Origin: Pseudomonas sp. Root562
GTDB lineage: Bacteria > Pseudomonadota > Gammaproteobacteria > Pseudomonadales > Pseudomonadaceae
Length of the DNA: 64,000 nucleotides
Assembly (NCBI RefSeq): GCF_001427125.1
Contig: NZ_LMGK01000026.1
Span: 115,814-179,813 of the forward strand
Reading direction: 5' to 3'
The position numbers and the translations under genes were made by a program. Positions 37,903 through 47,234 of the stretch are shown here, piece after piece (the first letter of the stretch is position 1; every line of letters starts with the position of its first letter). Under the pieces are notes generated by a model. That model did not search any database. It worked only from the letters and a program-made list of their open reading frames with translations, and was not told where the DNA came from.

Positions 37903-38940
37903 ATGTCTTCGGGAGTGTCGGGCTTGTTGACAGGTTGGCATTGGGTGCATCTGCTGTTGTTCGGGGCATTAGCGGGCTGCGGTCATGGCGACGCCATGGA
38001 AAGCTTTGGCGGCCAGGCCATGGGTAGCTCGTATTCGATCAAATACGTTCGTCACGTCGGTATTCCCGCTCCGGCAGAGGTGCGGGTCGAAGTCGAAAAG
38101 ATCCTGGCCGAAGTGGATCGGCAAATGTCGACTTACCGAAGCGACTCCGATATCGAACGCTTCAACCGGTTGCCCGTCGACAGTTGTCAGAAAATGCCCG
38201 CGCCGGTTCTCGAATTGGTTCGCGTCGGCGAGCAGCTGTCAGAGCAAAGTGAAGGTTCGTTCGATTTGACCGTGGAGCCGCTGCTCAATCTCTGGGGCTT
38301 CGGCCCTCAGGCTCGCGAGGAAAAAGTCCCAACCGCCCAAGCGCTTGCCGAAGTGCGGCAGCGCGTGGGATATGCCCATCTGCGTATCGACGGCGACCAG
38401 TTGTGCAAGGACGCCGCCGTCGAGGTCGACTTCAACAGCATCGCCGCCGGTTATGCGGTGGACACGATTGCCGCACGACTCGAGGCGATGGGCATCCACG
38501 ACTATCTCGCCGAGGTCACGGGTGAACTCAAGGCCTCCGGCAACAAGGCCGACGGTTCGCCATGGCGCATCGCACTGGAAGAACCACGAGATAATCAGCA
38601 GGTGGTGGAGCGCATTGTCTCCATCGACGGTTACGGCCTGTCCACTTCCGGCGACTACCGCCATTATTTCGAGCAGGATGGAAAGCGTTATTCCCACACC
38701 TTCGATGCCCGCACCGGTACACCGGTCGCACACACACTGGCGTCGGTCACAGTGATTCATCCTTCGGCGTTGATGGCCGATGGCTTATCGACGCTGTTGT
38801 TGATACTCGGCCCGGAGCGCGGTTGGGATTACGCGGAAAAACACGATATCGGCGCATTTTTTGTGATCCGTGCCGATACAGGTTTCGTCACACGTACCAG
38901 TCACGCTTTTGAACGCATCAACGCTGGAAAAACCGAATGA
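37903..38940 (+). CDS. apbE: FAD:protein FMN transferase ApbE
   Basis: A periplasmic lipoprotein (345 residues) that attaches FMN from FAD to threonine in target flavoproteins such as NqrB, NqrC and RnfG. The lipobox FGALAGC ends the signal peptide at about Cys26. The ApbE body has MGSSYSIKY, MSTYRSDSDIERFN, the DFNSIAAGYAVD and the C-terminal SHTFDARTGTPV signature. The start is uncertain; ATG 37903 has AGGGG too close. In P. aeruginosa I recall it after the nqr operon; no nqr gene is seen here. Confidence 0.92.
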   Translation: MSSGVSGLLTGWHWVHLLLFGALAGCGHGDAMESFGGQAMGSSYSIKYVRHVGIPAPAEVRVEVEKILAEVDRQMSTYRSDSDIERFNRLPVDSCQKMPAPVLELVRVGEQLSEQSEGSFDLTVEPLLNLWGFGPQAREEKVPTAQALAEVRQRVGYAHLRIDGDQLCKDAAVEVDFNSIAAGYAVDTIAARLEAMGIHDYLAEVTGELKASGNKADGSPWRIALEEPRDNQQVVERIVSIDGYGLSTSGDYRHYFEQDGKRYSHTFDARTGTPVAHTLASVTVIHPSALMADGLSTLLLILGPERGWDYAEKHDIGAFFVIRADTGFVTRTSHAFERINAGKTE

Positions 38941-39147
38941 CTGCGGCGCTTCAAGCACTGAAAAGTGGCGTTGTAGTGCAGGCAAAACTAGCCTACGACG
39001 CGACCAAGGGTTAATGTGCGCGGCGTTGACGCTTCTATAGACTGTGTCCGGGTTCTGCACTGGCCCCAAATTGTTCCTTCATGCCACAGATTGGCGTGAT
39101 TTAGCCGCAGGTGCCGATGGCGCCACGGCCTGTTCTGAGGAGTACGC

Positions 39148-40542
39148 ATGGCTGTCTACAACTACGACGTGGTGGTGTTGGGTTCCGGCCCGGCGGGAGA
39201 AGGCGCGGCAATGAACGCCGCCAAAGCAGGGCGCAAGGTGGCGATGGTTGATAGCCGTCGCCAGGTCGGCGGCAACTGCACTCACTTGGGCACCATCCCG
39301 TCCAAGGCACTGCGTCACTCGGTCCGGCAGATCATGCAGTTCAACACCAACCCGATGTTCCGGGCCATTGGTGAGCCGCGCTGGTTCTCGTTCCCGGACG
39401 TGCTGAAAAGCGCCGAAAAAGTCATCTCCAAACAAGTCGCCTCGCGCACCGGCTACTACGCCCGTAATCGCGTCGACGTGTTCTTCGGCACCGGCAGCTT
39501 CGCCGACGAGCAAACCATCGAAGTGGTCTGCGCCAATGGCGTGGTCGAGAAACTGGTGGCCAAGCACATCATCATCGCCACCGGCTCGCGTCCGTATCGC
39601 CCGGCGGACATCGATTTCCACCACCCGCGTATCTACGATAGCGACACCATCCTCAGCCTCGGCCACACCCCGCGCAAACTCATCGTTTATGGCGCCGGCG
39701 TGATCGGTTGCGAATACGCCTCGATCTTCAGTGGTCTGGGTGTATTGGTTGAACTGGTGGACAACCGTGGCCAGTTGTTGAGCTTCCTCGACTCGGAAAT
39801 TTCCCAGGCGTTGAGCTACCACTTCAGCAACAACAACATCACGGTTCGCCACAACGAAGACTACGACCGCGTCGAAGGCGTGGACAACGGCGTGATCCTG
39901 CACCTCAAGTCCGGCAAGAAGATCAAGGCCGATGCCCTGCTCTGGTGCAACGGCCGTACTGGCAATACTGATCAGCTCGGTCTGGAAAACATCGGCGTGA
40001 AGGTCAATGGCCGTGGCCAGATCGAAGTCGACGAAAATTACCGCACCGGCATCCAGAACATTTATGGCGCCGGTGACGTGATCGGCTGGCCGAGCCTGGC
40101 CAGTGCCGCTCATGACCAGGGCCGTTCCGCCGCGGGCAGTATCGTCGACAATGGCAGCTGGCGTTTCGTCAACGACGTGCCGACCGGCATCTACACCATT
40201 CCGGAGATCAGCTCGATCGGCAAGAACGAGCAAGAACTGACCCAGGCCAAGGTGCCGTACGAAGTGGGCAAGGCGTTTTTCAAGAGCATGGCGCGTGCGC
40301 AGATCGCCGGCGAGCCGCAAGGCATGCTGAAGATCCTGTTCCACCGCGAAACCCTGGAAGTGCTGGGCGTGCACTGCTTCGGTTATCAGGCCTCGGAGAT
40401 CGTGCACATCGGCCAGGCGATCATGAACCAGCCGGGCGAACTCAATACCCTGAAGTATTTCGTCAACACCACGTTCAACTACCCGACCATGGCCGAAGCC
40501 TATCGGGTCGCGGCGTACGATGGCCTCAACCGGCTTTTTTGA
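39148..40542 (+). CDS. sthA: Soluble pyridine nucleotide transhydrogenase
   Basis: A cytoplasmic flavoprotein (464 residues) that reoxidises NADPH with NAD. It has the disulfide-reductase fold: FAD motif VVLGSGPAGEGAAMNAAKAG at the N-terminus and NAD(P) motif IVYGAGVIGCEYA at about 179. In place of the redox cysteine pair CxxxxC it has CTHLGT, so only Cys44 remains, which is the mark of SthA among this family. GAGGAG precedes the ATG. It follows apbE after about 200 bases without a gene. Confidence 0.96.
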   Translation: MAVYNYDVVVLGSGPAGEGAAMNAAKAGRKVAMVDSRRQVGGNCTHLGTIPSKALRHSVRQIMQFNTNPMFRAIGEPRWFSFPDVLKSAEKVISKQVASRTGYYARNRVDVFFGTGSFADEQTIEVVCANGVVEKLVAKHIIIATGSRPYRPADIDFHHPRIYDSDTILSLGHTPRKLIVYGAGVIGCEYASIFSGLGVLVELVDNRGQLLSFLDSEISQALSYHFSNNNITVRHNEDYDRVEGVDNGVILHLKSGKKIKADALLWCNGRTGNTDQLGLENIGVKVNGRGQIEVDENYRTGIQNIYGAGDVIGWPSLASAAHDQGRSAAGSIVDNGSWRFVNDVPTGIYTIPEISSIGKNEQELTQAKVPYEVGKAFFKSMARAQIAGEPQGMLKILFHRETLEVLGVHCFGYQASEIVHIGQAIMNQPGELNTLKYFVNTTFNYPTMAEAYRVAAYDGLNRLF

Positions 40543-40584
40543 GCGGCTCCGGCCGGTGGCCTGAGCCGGCCGGGGAGACCGATT

Positions 40585-41307
40585 TCAGCAATTCTCGAGC
40601 GTGGCAGTGGCCAAACCGGGAAAGTCTGTAATCAGGCTGTCAACGCCGAAGTCGGCGAGTCTGCGCATCAGCGCGGGCTCGTTGACTGTCCATACCGACA
40701 CATGCAGCCCCTGGCGCTGCGCCTTTTGCAGGCGTTCCGGCGTGCACAGGGTCCAGTTCAGCGCCAGAATCTCGCAGCCATAGCTTGCCGCGACCTTCAA
40801 CGGGTCGAGCCAGGCGTACTCGGCCACCAGGCCACGGGAAACGTCCGGCACCAGGTCCAGCGCGGCCTTGAGCACTTCACGGGAGCTTGAGGTGATTGTC
40901 ACCTTGTCCAGCAAACCATGACGTTGCGCCATTTCGCGGATCGCCAGAACGGTGGTCGCGGCGCGGGTGCGTGAGGCGCTTTTGACTTCCAGTTGCCAAT
41001 GCTCGAAATCGCATTTTTCGAACAGCTCTTCCAGGGTCGGGATCGGGCACGGCTTGATCCAGCCAGGGCCACCCTTGCGCGCGTCATACGTCACCAGTTC
41101 GGCGGCCGTGTGCTCGGCGACCTTGCCGCGCCGGTCGGTGGTGCGTTTGAGCGTCGGGTCGTGGATGACCATCAACTCGCCGTCCTTGGACAGGTGCAAG
41201 TCCAGTTCGCAGCGGCGCACGCCGTGCTTGAGACATTCCTGAAAACTGGTCAGGGTATTTTCCGGTGCTTCGCCCTTGGCGCCGCGATGGCCGTAGATGA
41301 GGGTCAC
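40585..41307 (-). CDS. glpQ: Cytoplasmic glycerophosphodiester phosphodiesterase
   Basis: Hydrolyses glycerophosphodiesters to glycerol-3-phosphate and an alcohol. The 240 residues form a TIM barrel with the metal and catalytic motifs YGHRGA, PENTLTSF, ELDLHLSKDGELMVIHDP and the C-terminal SLITDFPG. No signal peptide is seen, so it is the cytoplasmic (UgpQ-like) kind. It lies 14 bases downstream of the PilZ gene and is convergent with sthA; a GC-rich inverted repeat (40549-40574, CCGGCCGG arms) without a T tract separates them. Confidence 0.92.
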   Translation of the reverse strand: MTLIYGHRGAKGEAPENTLTSFQECLKHGVRRCELDLHLSKDGELMVIHDPTLKRTTDRRGKVAEHTAAELVTYDARKGGPGWIKPCPIPTLEELFEKCDFEHWQLEVKSASRTRAATTVLAIREMAQRHGLLDKVTITSSSREVLKAALDLVPDVSRGLVAEYAWLDPLKVAASYGCEILALNWTLCTPERLQKAQRQGLHVSVWTVNEPALMRRLADFGVDSLITDFPGLATATLENC

Positions 41308-41321
41308 GGTTCTTCCTTAAA

Positions 41322-41903
41322 TTAATTGCCTGATTCGAGTTGTTCGCGGGCCAGGCGTCTTTCCTGGGCCTGCTTTTGCAAGATATGCCGGGCCAACAGT
41401 TGCCGCTGGGCGTCGGTCAGGTGTTCGAATTCGGTGCCGACGTCAAAACCATCGCCCTTGCGGTCGCAATGAGTGACCCGAGCGCGCAGCAACAAACCCA
41501 AGGCTTGTGGCATCAGTACCAGCTTGACCGACAGGCGAGAGCCGGCGGCGATTGGCGTGGGGTGCTGGAAGTCGATGCCACCCTCGGAGATGATCACCGG
41601 CTGCGGTTCGCCAATTTGCCCGAGCACCGTCAGGGCGATGACCTGGCTCAGCAAATCGATGCGTTTGTTCTGGGACTTCAGGAACGCGGCAATGTTGCGG
41701 TCGCGCTCATTGATCTGGCGCAACAGGTGCTGCGACTCGAATTCGCTCAGGTGCAATTCGCTGAGCAGGTTGAAGAGTGGGGAAGCATCCTGCAACACTT
41801 CCTGGCCTGTGGCTTCGGTAGCGGACAGGGGCCGAATTTCCAGTGCGATCGTGTCCTCGATACGGTAGTATTCGCGGCGATCTTCTTCATCTAATGTCGA
41901 CAT
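41322..41903 (-). CDS. PilZ domain c-di-GMP-binding protein
   Basis: A cytoplasmic protein of 193 residues. An N-terminal RREYYR (Arg9-Arg14) supplies the RxxxR half of the PilZ ligand site. A helical middle (about 35-95) is followed by the beta-barrel part beginning VIISEGGIDF, which stands for the (D/N)xSxxG motif in an altered form. It would sense c-di-GMP; no output is known. It heads a two-gene operon with glpQ and is divergent from lolC. Confidence 0.85.
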   Translation of the reverse strand: MSTLDEEDRREYYRIEDTIALEIRPLSATEATGQEVLQDASPLFNLLSELHLSEFESQHLLRQINERDRNIAAFLKSQNKRIDLLSQVIALTVLGQIGEPQPVIISEGGIDFQHPTPIAAGSRLSVKLVLMPQALGLLLRARVTHCDRKGDGFDVGTEFEHLTDAQRQLLARHILQKQAQERRLAREQLESGN

Positions 41904-41997
41904 GGCGAACCCATGGTAGCGGCGGTGGTCTGAGTGTAAAGCTGGTTATCGACCCCCGCCACAAGGACGTTCCTTTTCCCTCCGAACAAGCCCCGAC

Positions 41998-43248
41998 ATG
42001 TTCAGACCTCTCTTCGTATTTATCGGCACGCGTTACACCCGTGCAAAGCGTCGCAATCATTTTGTGTCATTCATTTCCCTGACTTCGATGATCGGGCTCG
42101 CCCTCGGCGTGGTCGTGATGATCGTCGTGCTGTCGGTCATGAACGGCTTCGATCATGAGATGCGCACCCGCGTGCTGGGCATGGTGCCCCACGCGACCAT
42201 CGAATCCGGTGAAGCCATCAGCGACTGGCAAAGCCTGGCCGCCAAGGTCAAGCAGAACCCGCAGGTGACGGCCGTAGCGCCATTTACACAAATGCAGGGT
42301 TTGCTGACCAACAACGGCAAGGTCTCGAAAGTACTGCTCAATGCCATTGACCCGGCGCTGGAGCGTCAGGTGTCGATCATCGATCACTTCATGCAGCAGG
42401 GCAAACTCGACGACCTGGTGCCAGGCGAGTTCGGCATTGTCATCGGTGACAAGGCCGCGGCGAAACTCGGTGCGGCGGTTGGCGACAAGCTGACGTTCGT
42501 GGCGCCCGAAGTCACGGTGACCCCGGCCGGGATGTTCCCGCGCATGAAGCGCTTTACCGTGGTGGGCATCTTCCACGTTGGCGCGGGCGAACTCGATGGT
42601 TACCTGGGCATCACCAACCTTCAGGACCTGGCGCGCTTGCATCGCTGGAAACCGGATCAGGTCCAGGGCCTGCGCCTGAAGTTCGATGATCTGTTCCAGG
42701 CACCGCGTACCGCGTGGAATATTGCCCGGGAGCTCGGCGAGGATCATTTCTACGCCCGCGACTGGACGCGCACCCACGGCAACCTGTATCAGGCGATCCG
42801 CATGGAAAAAGCCATGATCGGCCTGTTGCTGCTGCTGATCGTTGCCGTCGCCGCTTTCAACATCATTTCCACCCTGGTGATGGTGGTGAACGACAAGAAG
42901 GGCGACATCGCGATCCTTCGCACGCTGGGTGCCACGCCGGGCACGATCATGCGCACTTTCATGGTGCAAGGCACGGTCATCGGCGTGGTCGGCACGGCGA
43001 TCGGCGCGGTGGTCGGGATCTTCGCCGCGTTGAACGTCAGTGCCGCGATCTCCGCCCTCGAAGGCTTGATCGGGCACAAGTTTCTCAACGCCGACGTGTA
43101 CTTCATTGATTACCTGCCGTCGCAGGTGCAGAGCCAGGACGTTGTGATGGTCTGCTCTGCGGCGTTGGTCCTGAGTTTTCTCGCCACCCTGTATCCAGCC
43201 TGGCGTGCCGCGCGCACCCAGCCTGCGGAGGCGCTACGTTATGAGTGA
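41998..43248 (+). CDS. lolC: Lipoprotein-releasing ABC permease LolC
   Basis: An inner-membrane subunit (416 residues) of the LolCDE complex that lifts lipoproteins to LolA. Four transmembrane segments (about 25-50, 270-300, 315-345, 380-400) and a large periplasmic domain between the first two are seen, with the FtsX/MacB permease signature DIAILRTLGATPGTIM. The ATG is at 41998 with a weak ribosome site. Its stop overlaps the lolD start by eight bases (ATGAGTGA). Confidence 0.94.
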   Translation: MFRPLFVFIGTRYTRAKRRNHFVSFISLTSMIGLALGVVVMIVVLSVMNGFDHEMRTRVLGMVPHATIESGEAISDWQSLAAKVKQNPQVTAVAPFTQMQGLLTNNGKVSKVLLNAIDPALERQVSIIDHFMQQGKLDDLVPGEFGIVIGDKAAAKLGAAVGDKLTFVAPEVTVTPAGMFPRMKRFTVVGIFHVGAGELDGYLGITNLQDLARLHRWKPDQVQGLRLKFDDLFQAPRTAWNIARELGEDHFYARDWTRTHGNLYQAIRMEKAMIGLLLLLIVAVAAFNIISTLVMVVNDKKGDIAILRTLGATPGTIMRTFMVQGTVIGVVGTAIGAVVGIFAALNVSAAISALEGLIGHKFLNADVYFIDYLPSQVQSQDVVMVCSAALVLSFLATLYPAWRAARTQPAEALRYE

Positions 43249-43939
43249 GTCGGGCATGAGTGAAAAAGCAATCTTGAGCTGCCGCAGCCTGGGCAAGTCC
43301 TACGAGGAAGGCCCGGAGTCGGTTGAGGTACTGGCCGGTCTGCAACTGGAGTTGCACCCGGGTGAGCGTGTAGCGATTGTCGGCAAGTCGGGTTCGGGCA
43401 AGAGTACCTTGCTCAATTTGTTGGGTGGTCTGGATACGCCGTCAACGGGCAGCGTCTGGCTCGACGGTGAAGAACTCTCGGCGCTGAGCGAGAAGAAGCG
43501 CGGTTTGCTGCGTAACCGCGCGCTTGGCTTTGTGTACCAGTTTCACCACTTGCTCCCGGAATTCACCGCGCTGGAAAACGTCTGCATGCCGCTGCTGATC
43601 GGCAAGACTGCGATCCCCGAAGCGCGCCAGCGTGCCACGGCGTTGCTGGAGCGGGTAGGGCTGGGGCATCGCCTGGAGCACAAACCGGCCGAGTTGTCCG
43701 GTGGCGAGCGGCAGCGCGTGGCGATTGCCCGGGCTCTGGTGAACAATCCGGGTCTGGTGATGCTCGATGAGCCGACCGGCAACCTCGATTCACACACCGC
43801 CGAAGGCATTCAGGATTTGATGCTGGAACTCAGCACCTCGATGCGCACAGCGTTCCTGGTGGTGACCCACGACATGAACCTCGCCCGCCAGATGGACCGC
43901 GTCCTGCACTTGCAGGAAGGTTGCCTGACGCCCATCTGA
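43241..43939 (+). CDS. lolD: Lipoprotein export ATPase LolD
   Basis: A cytoplasmic ATPase of 232 residues that powers LolCDE. It has Walker A GKSGSGKST (about 47-55), signature LSGGERQRVAIARAL (about 152), Walker B LVMLDEPTGNLDS (about 172) and the H-loop VVTHDMN. GGAGG within the end of lolC precedes the ATG at 43241. The overlap with lolC points to translational coupling. It is followed by a strong terminator-like hairpin before lolE. Confidence 0.95.
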   Translation: MSESGMSEKAILSCRSLGKSYEEGPESVEVLAGLQLELHPGERVAIVGKSGSGKSTLLNLLGGLDTPSTGSVWLDGEELSALSEKKRGLLRNRALGFVYQFHHLLPEFTALENVCMPLLIGKTAIPEARQRATALLERVGLGHRLEHKPAELSGGERQRVAIARALVNNPGLVMLDEPTGNLDSHTAEGIQDLMLELSTSMRTAFLVVTHDMNLARQMDRVLHLQEGCLTPI

Positions 43940-43948
43940 CGGATTGAA

Positions 43949-43980
43949 ACCCGAGGCCTGAACAGGCCTCGGGTCTTTTA
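43949..43980 (+). terminator. Intrinsic terminator between lolD and lolE
   Basis: A perfect 12-base stem ACCCGAGGCCTG / CAGGCCTCGGGT with an AA loop, followed by CTTTTATTTTT. It ends only 23 bases before the lolE start, so lolE either depends on read-through or has its own promoter. Confidence 0.85.
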
Positions 43981-44002
43981 TTTTTATACGGTGCCCCAGC
44001 GA

Positions 44003-45247
44003 ATGTTCAGACCGTTATCGATCTTTATCGGCACGCGCTATACCCGCGCCAAGCGCCGCAATCGCTTCGTTTCCTTCATCTCGATGACTTCGATGATCGG
44101 CCTCGCCCTGGGGGTGCTGGCGATGATCGTGGTGCTGTCGGTGATGAACGGCTTCCAGCGTGAAATGAGCTCGCGCATCCTCGGCATGGTGCCGCACGCC
44201 ACCATCGTCGGTGTAAACCCGATCGATGATTGGCAGCCGGTCGCGGCGGCGGCGATGAAAAACCCGGAAGTGACCGCAGCCGTGCCGTTCACCGAGATGG
44301 AAGGCATGCTGTCCTACAAGGGCACGATGCAGCCGATCCAGGTCAGCGGTGTCGATCCGGCGCTGGAAGGTCAGGTGTCGATCGTCGCCAAGCACATCGT
44401 CCAGGGGCGTCTCGATGCGTTGAAGCCGGGTGAGTTCGGCGTCGTGATCGGCGAGATCACGGCGCGGCGCTTTCGCCTGAACGTCGGCGACAAAATCACC
44501 CTGATCGTTCCGGAAGTCAGCACTGCACCGGGTGGGATTACTCCGCGCATGCAGCGTCTGAACGTGGTCGGTGTGTTCAAGGTCGGCGCCGAGCTGGATG
44601 GCTCGATGGCGCTTATCCACCTTGCCGATGCTGCGCAGATGCAGCATTGGGAGCCGAACCAGGTACAAAGCGTGCGTCTGGCGGTGAAGGATTTGTACGC
44701 TGCGCCAAAAGTCTCGGGCGATATCGCCACCGGGCTCGGTGCCGCCTACAAGGCCGATGACTGGACCCACACCCAGGGCAGCCTGTTCAGCGCGATGAAA
44801 ATGGAAAAAACCATGATCGGCCTGCTGTTGCTGATGATCGTTGCGGTGGCGGCATTCAACATCATCGCCACCCTGATCATGGTGGTGAACGACAAGGGCG
44901 CGGACATCGCGATCCTGCGCACCATCGGTGCCACGCCACGGCAGATCATGGCGATCTTCATGGTGCAGGGCACGGTTATCGGTATCGTCGGCACCCTGAT
45001 TGGCGGTGTGCTCGGCGTGATCGCGGCGTTGAACGTCAGCGAGATGGTGGGCTGGGTAGAGCGGGTAACCGGGCAGCACATCTTCAGTTCCGATGTGTAC
45101 TTCGTCAGCAACTTGCCGTCCGAGTTGCAAGGTGCTGATGTTGCGTTGATCTGCACCGCGGGGTTTGTCCTGAGCTTCCTGGCCACGGTTTACCCGGCGT
45201 GGCGAGCGGCGAAGATCGAGCCGGCGCATGCGTTGCGGTATTCATAA
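44003..45247 (+). CDS. lolE: Lipoprotein-releasing ABC permease LolE (second LolC/E paralogue)
   Basis: The second permease (414 residues) of the LolCDE complex, very similar to LolC throughout: the N-terminus FIGTRYTRAKRRNRFVSFIS differs little, and the DIAILRTIGATPRQIM signature is shared. The topology is the same, four helices with one large periplasmic domain. The ATG at 44003 (MFRPLSIFIG) matches the LolC start. The closeness suggests duplication within the operon. It ends before a 14-base perfect hairpin (45259-45290) without a T tract. Confidence 0.93.
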   Translation: MFRPLSIFIGTRYTRAKRRNRFVSFISMTSMIGLALGVLAMIVVLSVMNGFQREMSSRILGMVPHATIVGVNPIDDWQPVAAAAMKNPEVTAAVPFTEMEGMLSYKGTMQPIQVSGVDPALEGQVSIVAKHIVQGRLDALKPGEFGVVIGEITARRFRLNVGDKITLIVPEVSTAPGGITPRMQRLNVVGVFKVGAELDGSMALIHLADAAQMQHWEPNQVQSVRLAVKDLYAAPKVSGDIATGLGAAYKADDWTHTQGSLFSAMKMEKTMIGLLLLMIVAVAAFNIIATLIMVVNDKGADIAILRTIGATPRQIMAIFMVQGTVIGIVGTLIGGVLGVIAALNVSEMVGWVERVTGQHIFSSDVYFVSNLPSELQGADVALICTAGFVLSFLATVYPAWRAAKIEPAHALRYS

Positions 45248-45258
45248 GGATTACCAGT

Positions 45259-45290
45259 GCAAGCGACGCTCCGGCAGGAGCGTCGCTTGC
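45259..45290. repeat. Perfect hairpin after lolE
   Basis: GCAAGCGACGCTCC (45259-45272) pairs with GGAGCGTCGCTTGC (45277-45290) around a four-base loop. No T run follows on either strand; it may stabilise the lolE mRNA end or be a REP-like unit. Confidence 0.8.
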
Positions 45291-45308
45291 TGCAAAAGTG
45301 TTGCTCAA

Positions 45309-45752
45309 TCAGATTGCTGTTGGCCACTCGCTAATATAAACATCCATGTTGGCAACACCCTCAATTGATTCGTTGATGTTTTTAACAGTAAACGAGCATG
45401 TCGCTTTAAAACGTTTACGCACTTGATCCAGTTCCAGTGTCATTGAACCCTCTATGGCACCGAACGACGTCCACTGACTTTCCTTTCTTTCTTGATAGAC
45501 CAGGCTTGTTATCATTGGCCCAGGAATCGTGTGGGTGCCACTACGAATGTTTGGATTCAAGCCGAAATAAAACAACTGGGCATGCGGGGACGTGGCCTTG
45601 TTTTGCGCGGCGGTCAGTATCAACGCGCCTCCAGCAATGATCGTGATGCGAGGTCTGTCGTCTGCGAAAGCACCTCGGTTGCCAAGTTGTGCGTTAAAGT
45701 CACTGGCGAGCATTGTCTGAGCTACCAGTGTTGCGGTTGTTTTTTCTTCCAT
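45309..45752 (-). CDS. Hypothetical protein, orphan
   Basis: A soluble protein of 147 residues (starts MEEKTTATLVAQTMLASDFN; mid-part FGLNPNIRSGTHTIPGPMI). No signal peptide or membrane segment and no family is recognised. The predicted strands and amphipathic segments would fit a small beta-sandwich, but this is a guess. Base composition is clearly more AT-rich than the neighbours, and it stands alone between lolE and copS, as an acquired gene would. The ribosome site is weak (GAGA). Confidence 0.6.
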   Translation of the reverse strand: MEEKTTATLVAQTMLASDFNAQLGNRGAFADDRPRITIIAGGALILTAAQNKATSPHAQLFYFGLNPNIRSGTHTIPGPMITSLVYQERKESQWTSFGAIEGSMTLELDQVRKRFKATCSFTVKNINESIEGVANMDVYISEWPTAI

Positions 45753-45884
45753 GGTTTTATTCTCGCAATAGGTATTCGTGAACTCTTGGTAAGGAGTGAA
45801 AAAACTATATAGCGAGGATGATTTAATGAGGAGCTATCGAGTGGAGTTGTTTGTAATGAACTATGTGTTGGCTGTGCGCAGGCA

Positions 45885-47234
45885 CTATGCGCGCTTGTTG
45901 AACTGAATTATGAATGAAGTCGATTGTTGCCTGGATGTGCAGGAGATTTCACCCCCGTGCGCATGGACAATTGACTGGGTAATTGCCAGACCCAGTCCTG
46001 CGTGTTCACTGTCGTCTTTTCGCCGCGCTGGATCCGCACGATAGAAACGATCGAACAAGCGTGGAAGCAGGGTATCGGGAATACGATCACCGGTGTTTTC
46101 AAAACGTAGAATCGAACTGTCAGCCGAGTCGACGATAACCACTCGGATCTGACCGTCTGGCGGTGTAAAACGTAGCGCATTGTCCAGTAGGTTGGAGAAT
46201 GCCCTGCGCAGCATATTGCGATCCCCCATTATGAGGGCGCGGCCTTCGCGACTTAAACTGATCTGCGCGTCTTCGGCCAACGGCGCAAAAAAATCCAGCA
46301 AGAAATCGACTTCGTCGGCCAATTCCAACGGTTCGCACTGGGGCATCAGCAGGCCATGATCGGCTTTCGCCAGATACAACATGTCATTGACCAGTTGCGC
46401 CATCCATTGCAGTTCTTCGAGGTTGCTGTGCAGTGCTTCTCGATAATCTTCGATGGGCCGGGGGCGGGTGAGGGTGACTTGAGTGTGAGTCAACAGGTTC
46501 GACAGTGGAGTGCGCAGTTCATGGGCGATGTCAGCGGAGAACGCCGATAGCCGCTGAAAGGCGTCGTCGAGGCGCCCGAGCATGGCGTTGAAGTGGTGGG
46601 CCAGTTCCGCCAGTTCCGGCGGCATGTTCGCTTCGGGCAGGCGTGCGTTGAGCGATTGTGCCGAAACACCCTTGGCGACCGCACTCATGCGCCGCAACGG
46701 CCGCAAACCGCTTTGTGCGGCCCAGGCGCCGAGTAGTGCAGTGGCGAGGGCCGATAGACCCACCGTCAGCCAGATCAGGTGCTGCATGCGTTGCAGGAAA
46801 TGCTGGTGGTGAGTGATGTCCAGCAACAGAGTCAACTGCGGCGAGTCGGGCTTGTCGGTAAATAGTGGCGCATTCAGGACGCGGTAATCGGTGCCGTCGT
46901 TGTTGATTGTCGACAGCCCCGATTGTTGCGGGAGATTGTCGGGCAGGCTTGCCGAACTGTCGTACCAGCGCTTGCCATCGCTTCCGGTGATGCGCAGTGA
47001 CAGGTCAGCCTGGCGGCTCAACTCATCGGCCAGTTTGATTTTGCTGTCACTCGATTGAATTTCGTGTAGCGCGCGGCGCAGGCCAATTAGCTTGCCATCC
47101 AGCAATTGCTGGTCGAGTTCAATGAAGTGCGTTTCGCTGGCACGACTGAACAACACCCCGGCGAACAGCGAAACCACAGCCGTGCATGCCGCGAACAACA
47201 ACGCCAGACGACTGCTCAAGGATAGTCGACGCAT
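45885..47234 (-). CDS. copS: Copper/heavy-metal sensor histidine kinase CopS-like
   Basis: An inner-membrane sensor kinase of 449 residues. Two transmembrane helices (about 9-30 and 150-172) bound a periplasmic domain of about 120 residues, then HAMP (about 173-225), the dimerisation domain with the phosphorylated His in DIAHELRTPLSNLL, and the ATPase with NLLDNALRF and GLGLAITQSI. It is of the CusS/CopS/PcoS heavy-metal type. Its start overlaps the copR stop by one base (ATGA). The cupredoxin gene next door supports copper as the signal. Confidence 0.88.
   Translation of the reverse strand: MRRLSLSSRLALLFAACTAVVSLFAGVLFSRASETHFIELDQQLLDGKLIGLRRALHEIQSSDSKIKLADELSRQADLSLRITGSDGKRWYDSSASLPDNLPQQSGLSTINNDGTDYRVLNAPLFTDKPDSPQLTLLLDITHHQHFLQRMQHLIWLTVGLSALATALLGAWAAQSGLRPLRRMSAVAKGVSAQSLNARLPEANMPPELAELAHHFNAMLGRLDDAFQRLSAFSADIAHELRTPLSNLLTHTQVTLTRPRPIEDYREALHSNLEELQWMAQLVNDMLYLAKADHGLLMPQCEPLELADEVDFLLDFFAPLAEDAQISLSREGRALIMGDRNMLRRAFSNLLDNALRFTPPDGQIRVVIVDSADSSILRFENTGDRIPDTLLPRLFDRFYRADPARRKDDSEHAGLGLAITQSIVHAHGGEISCTSRQQSTSFIIQFNKRA

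Noticed and set aside
38941..39147. Possible small gene between apbE and sthA
   Set aside because: No frame with a start and ribosome site was found; treated as the sthA leader.
45492..45812. Plus-strand frame of 106 codons opposite the orphan gene
   Set aside because: No ribosome site; the minus-strand frame covers the same stretch with a better start.
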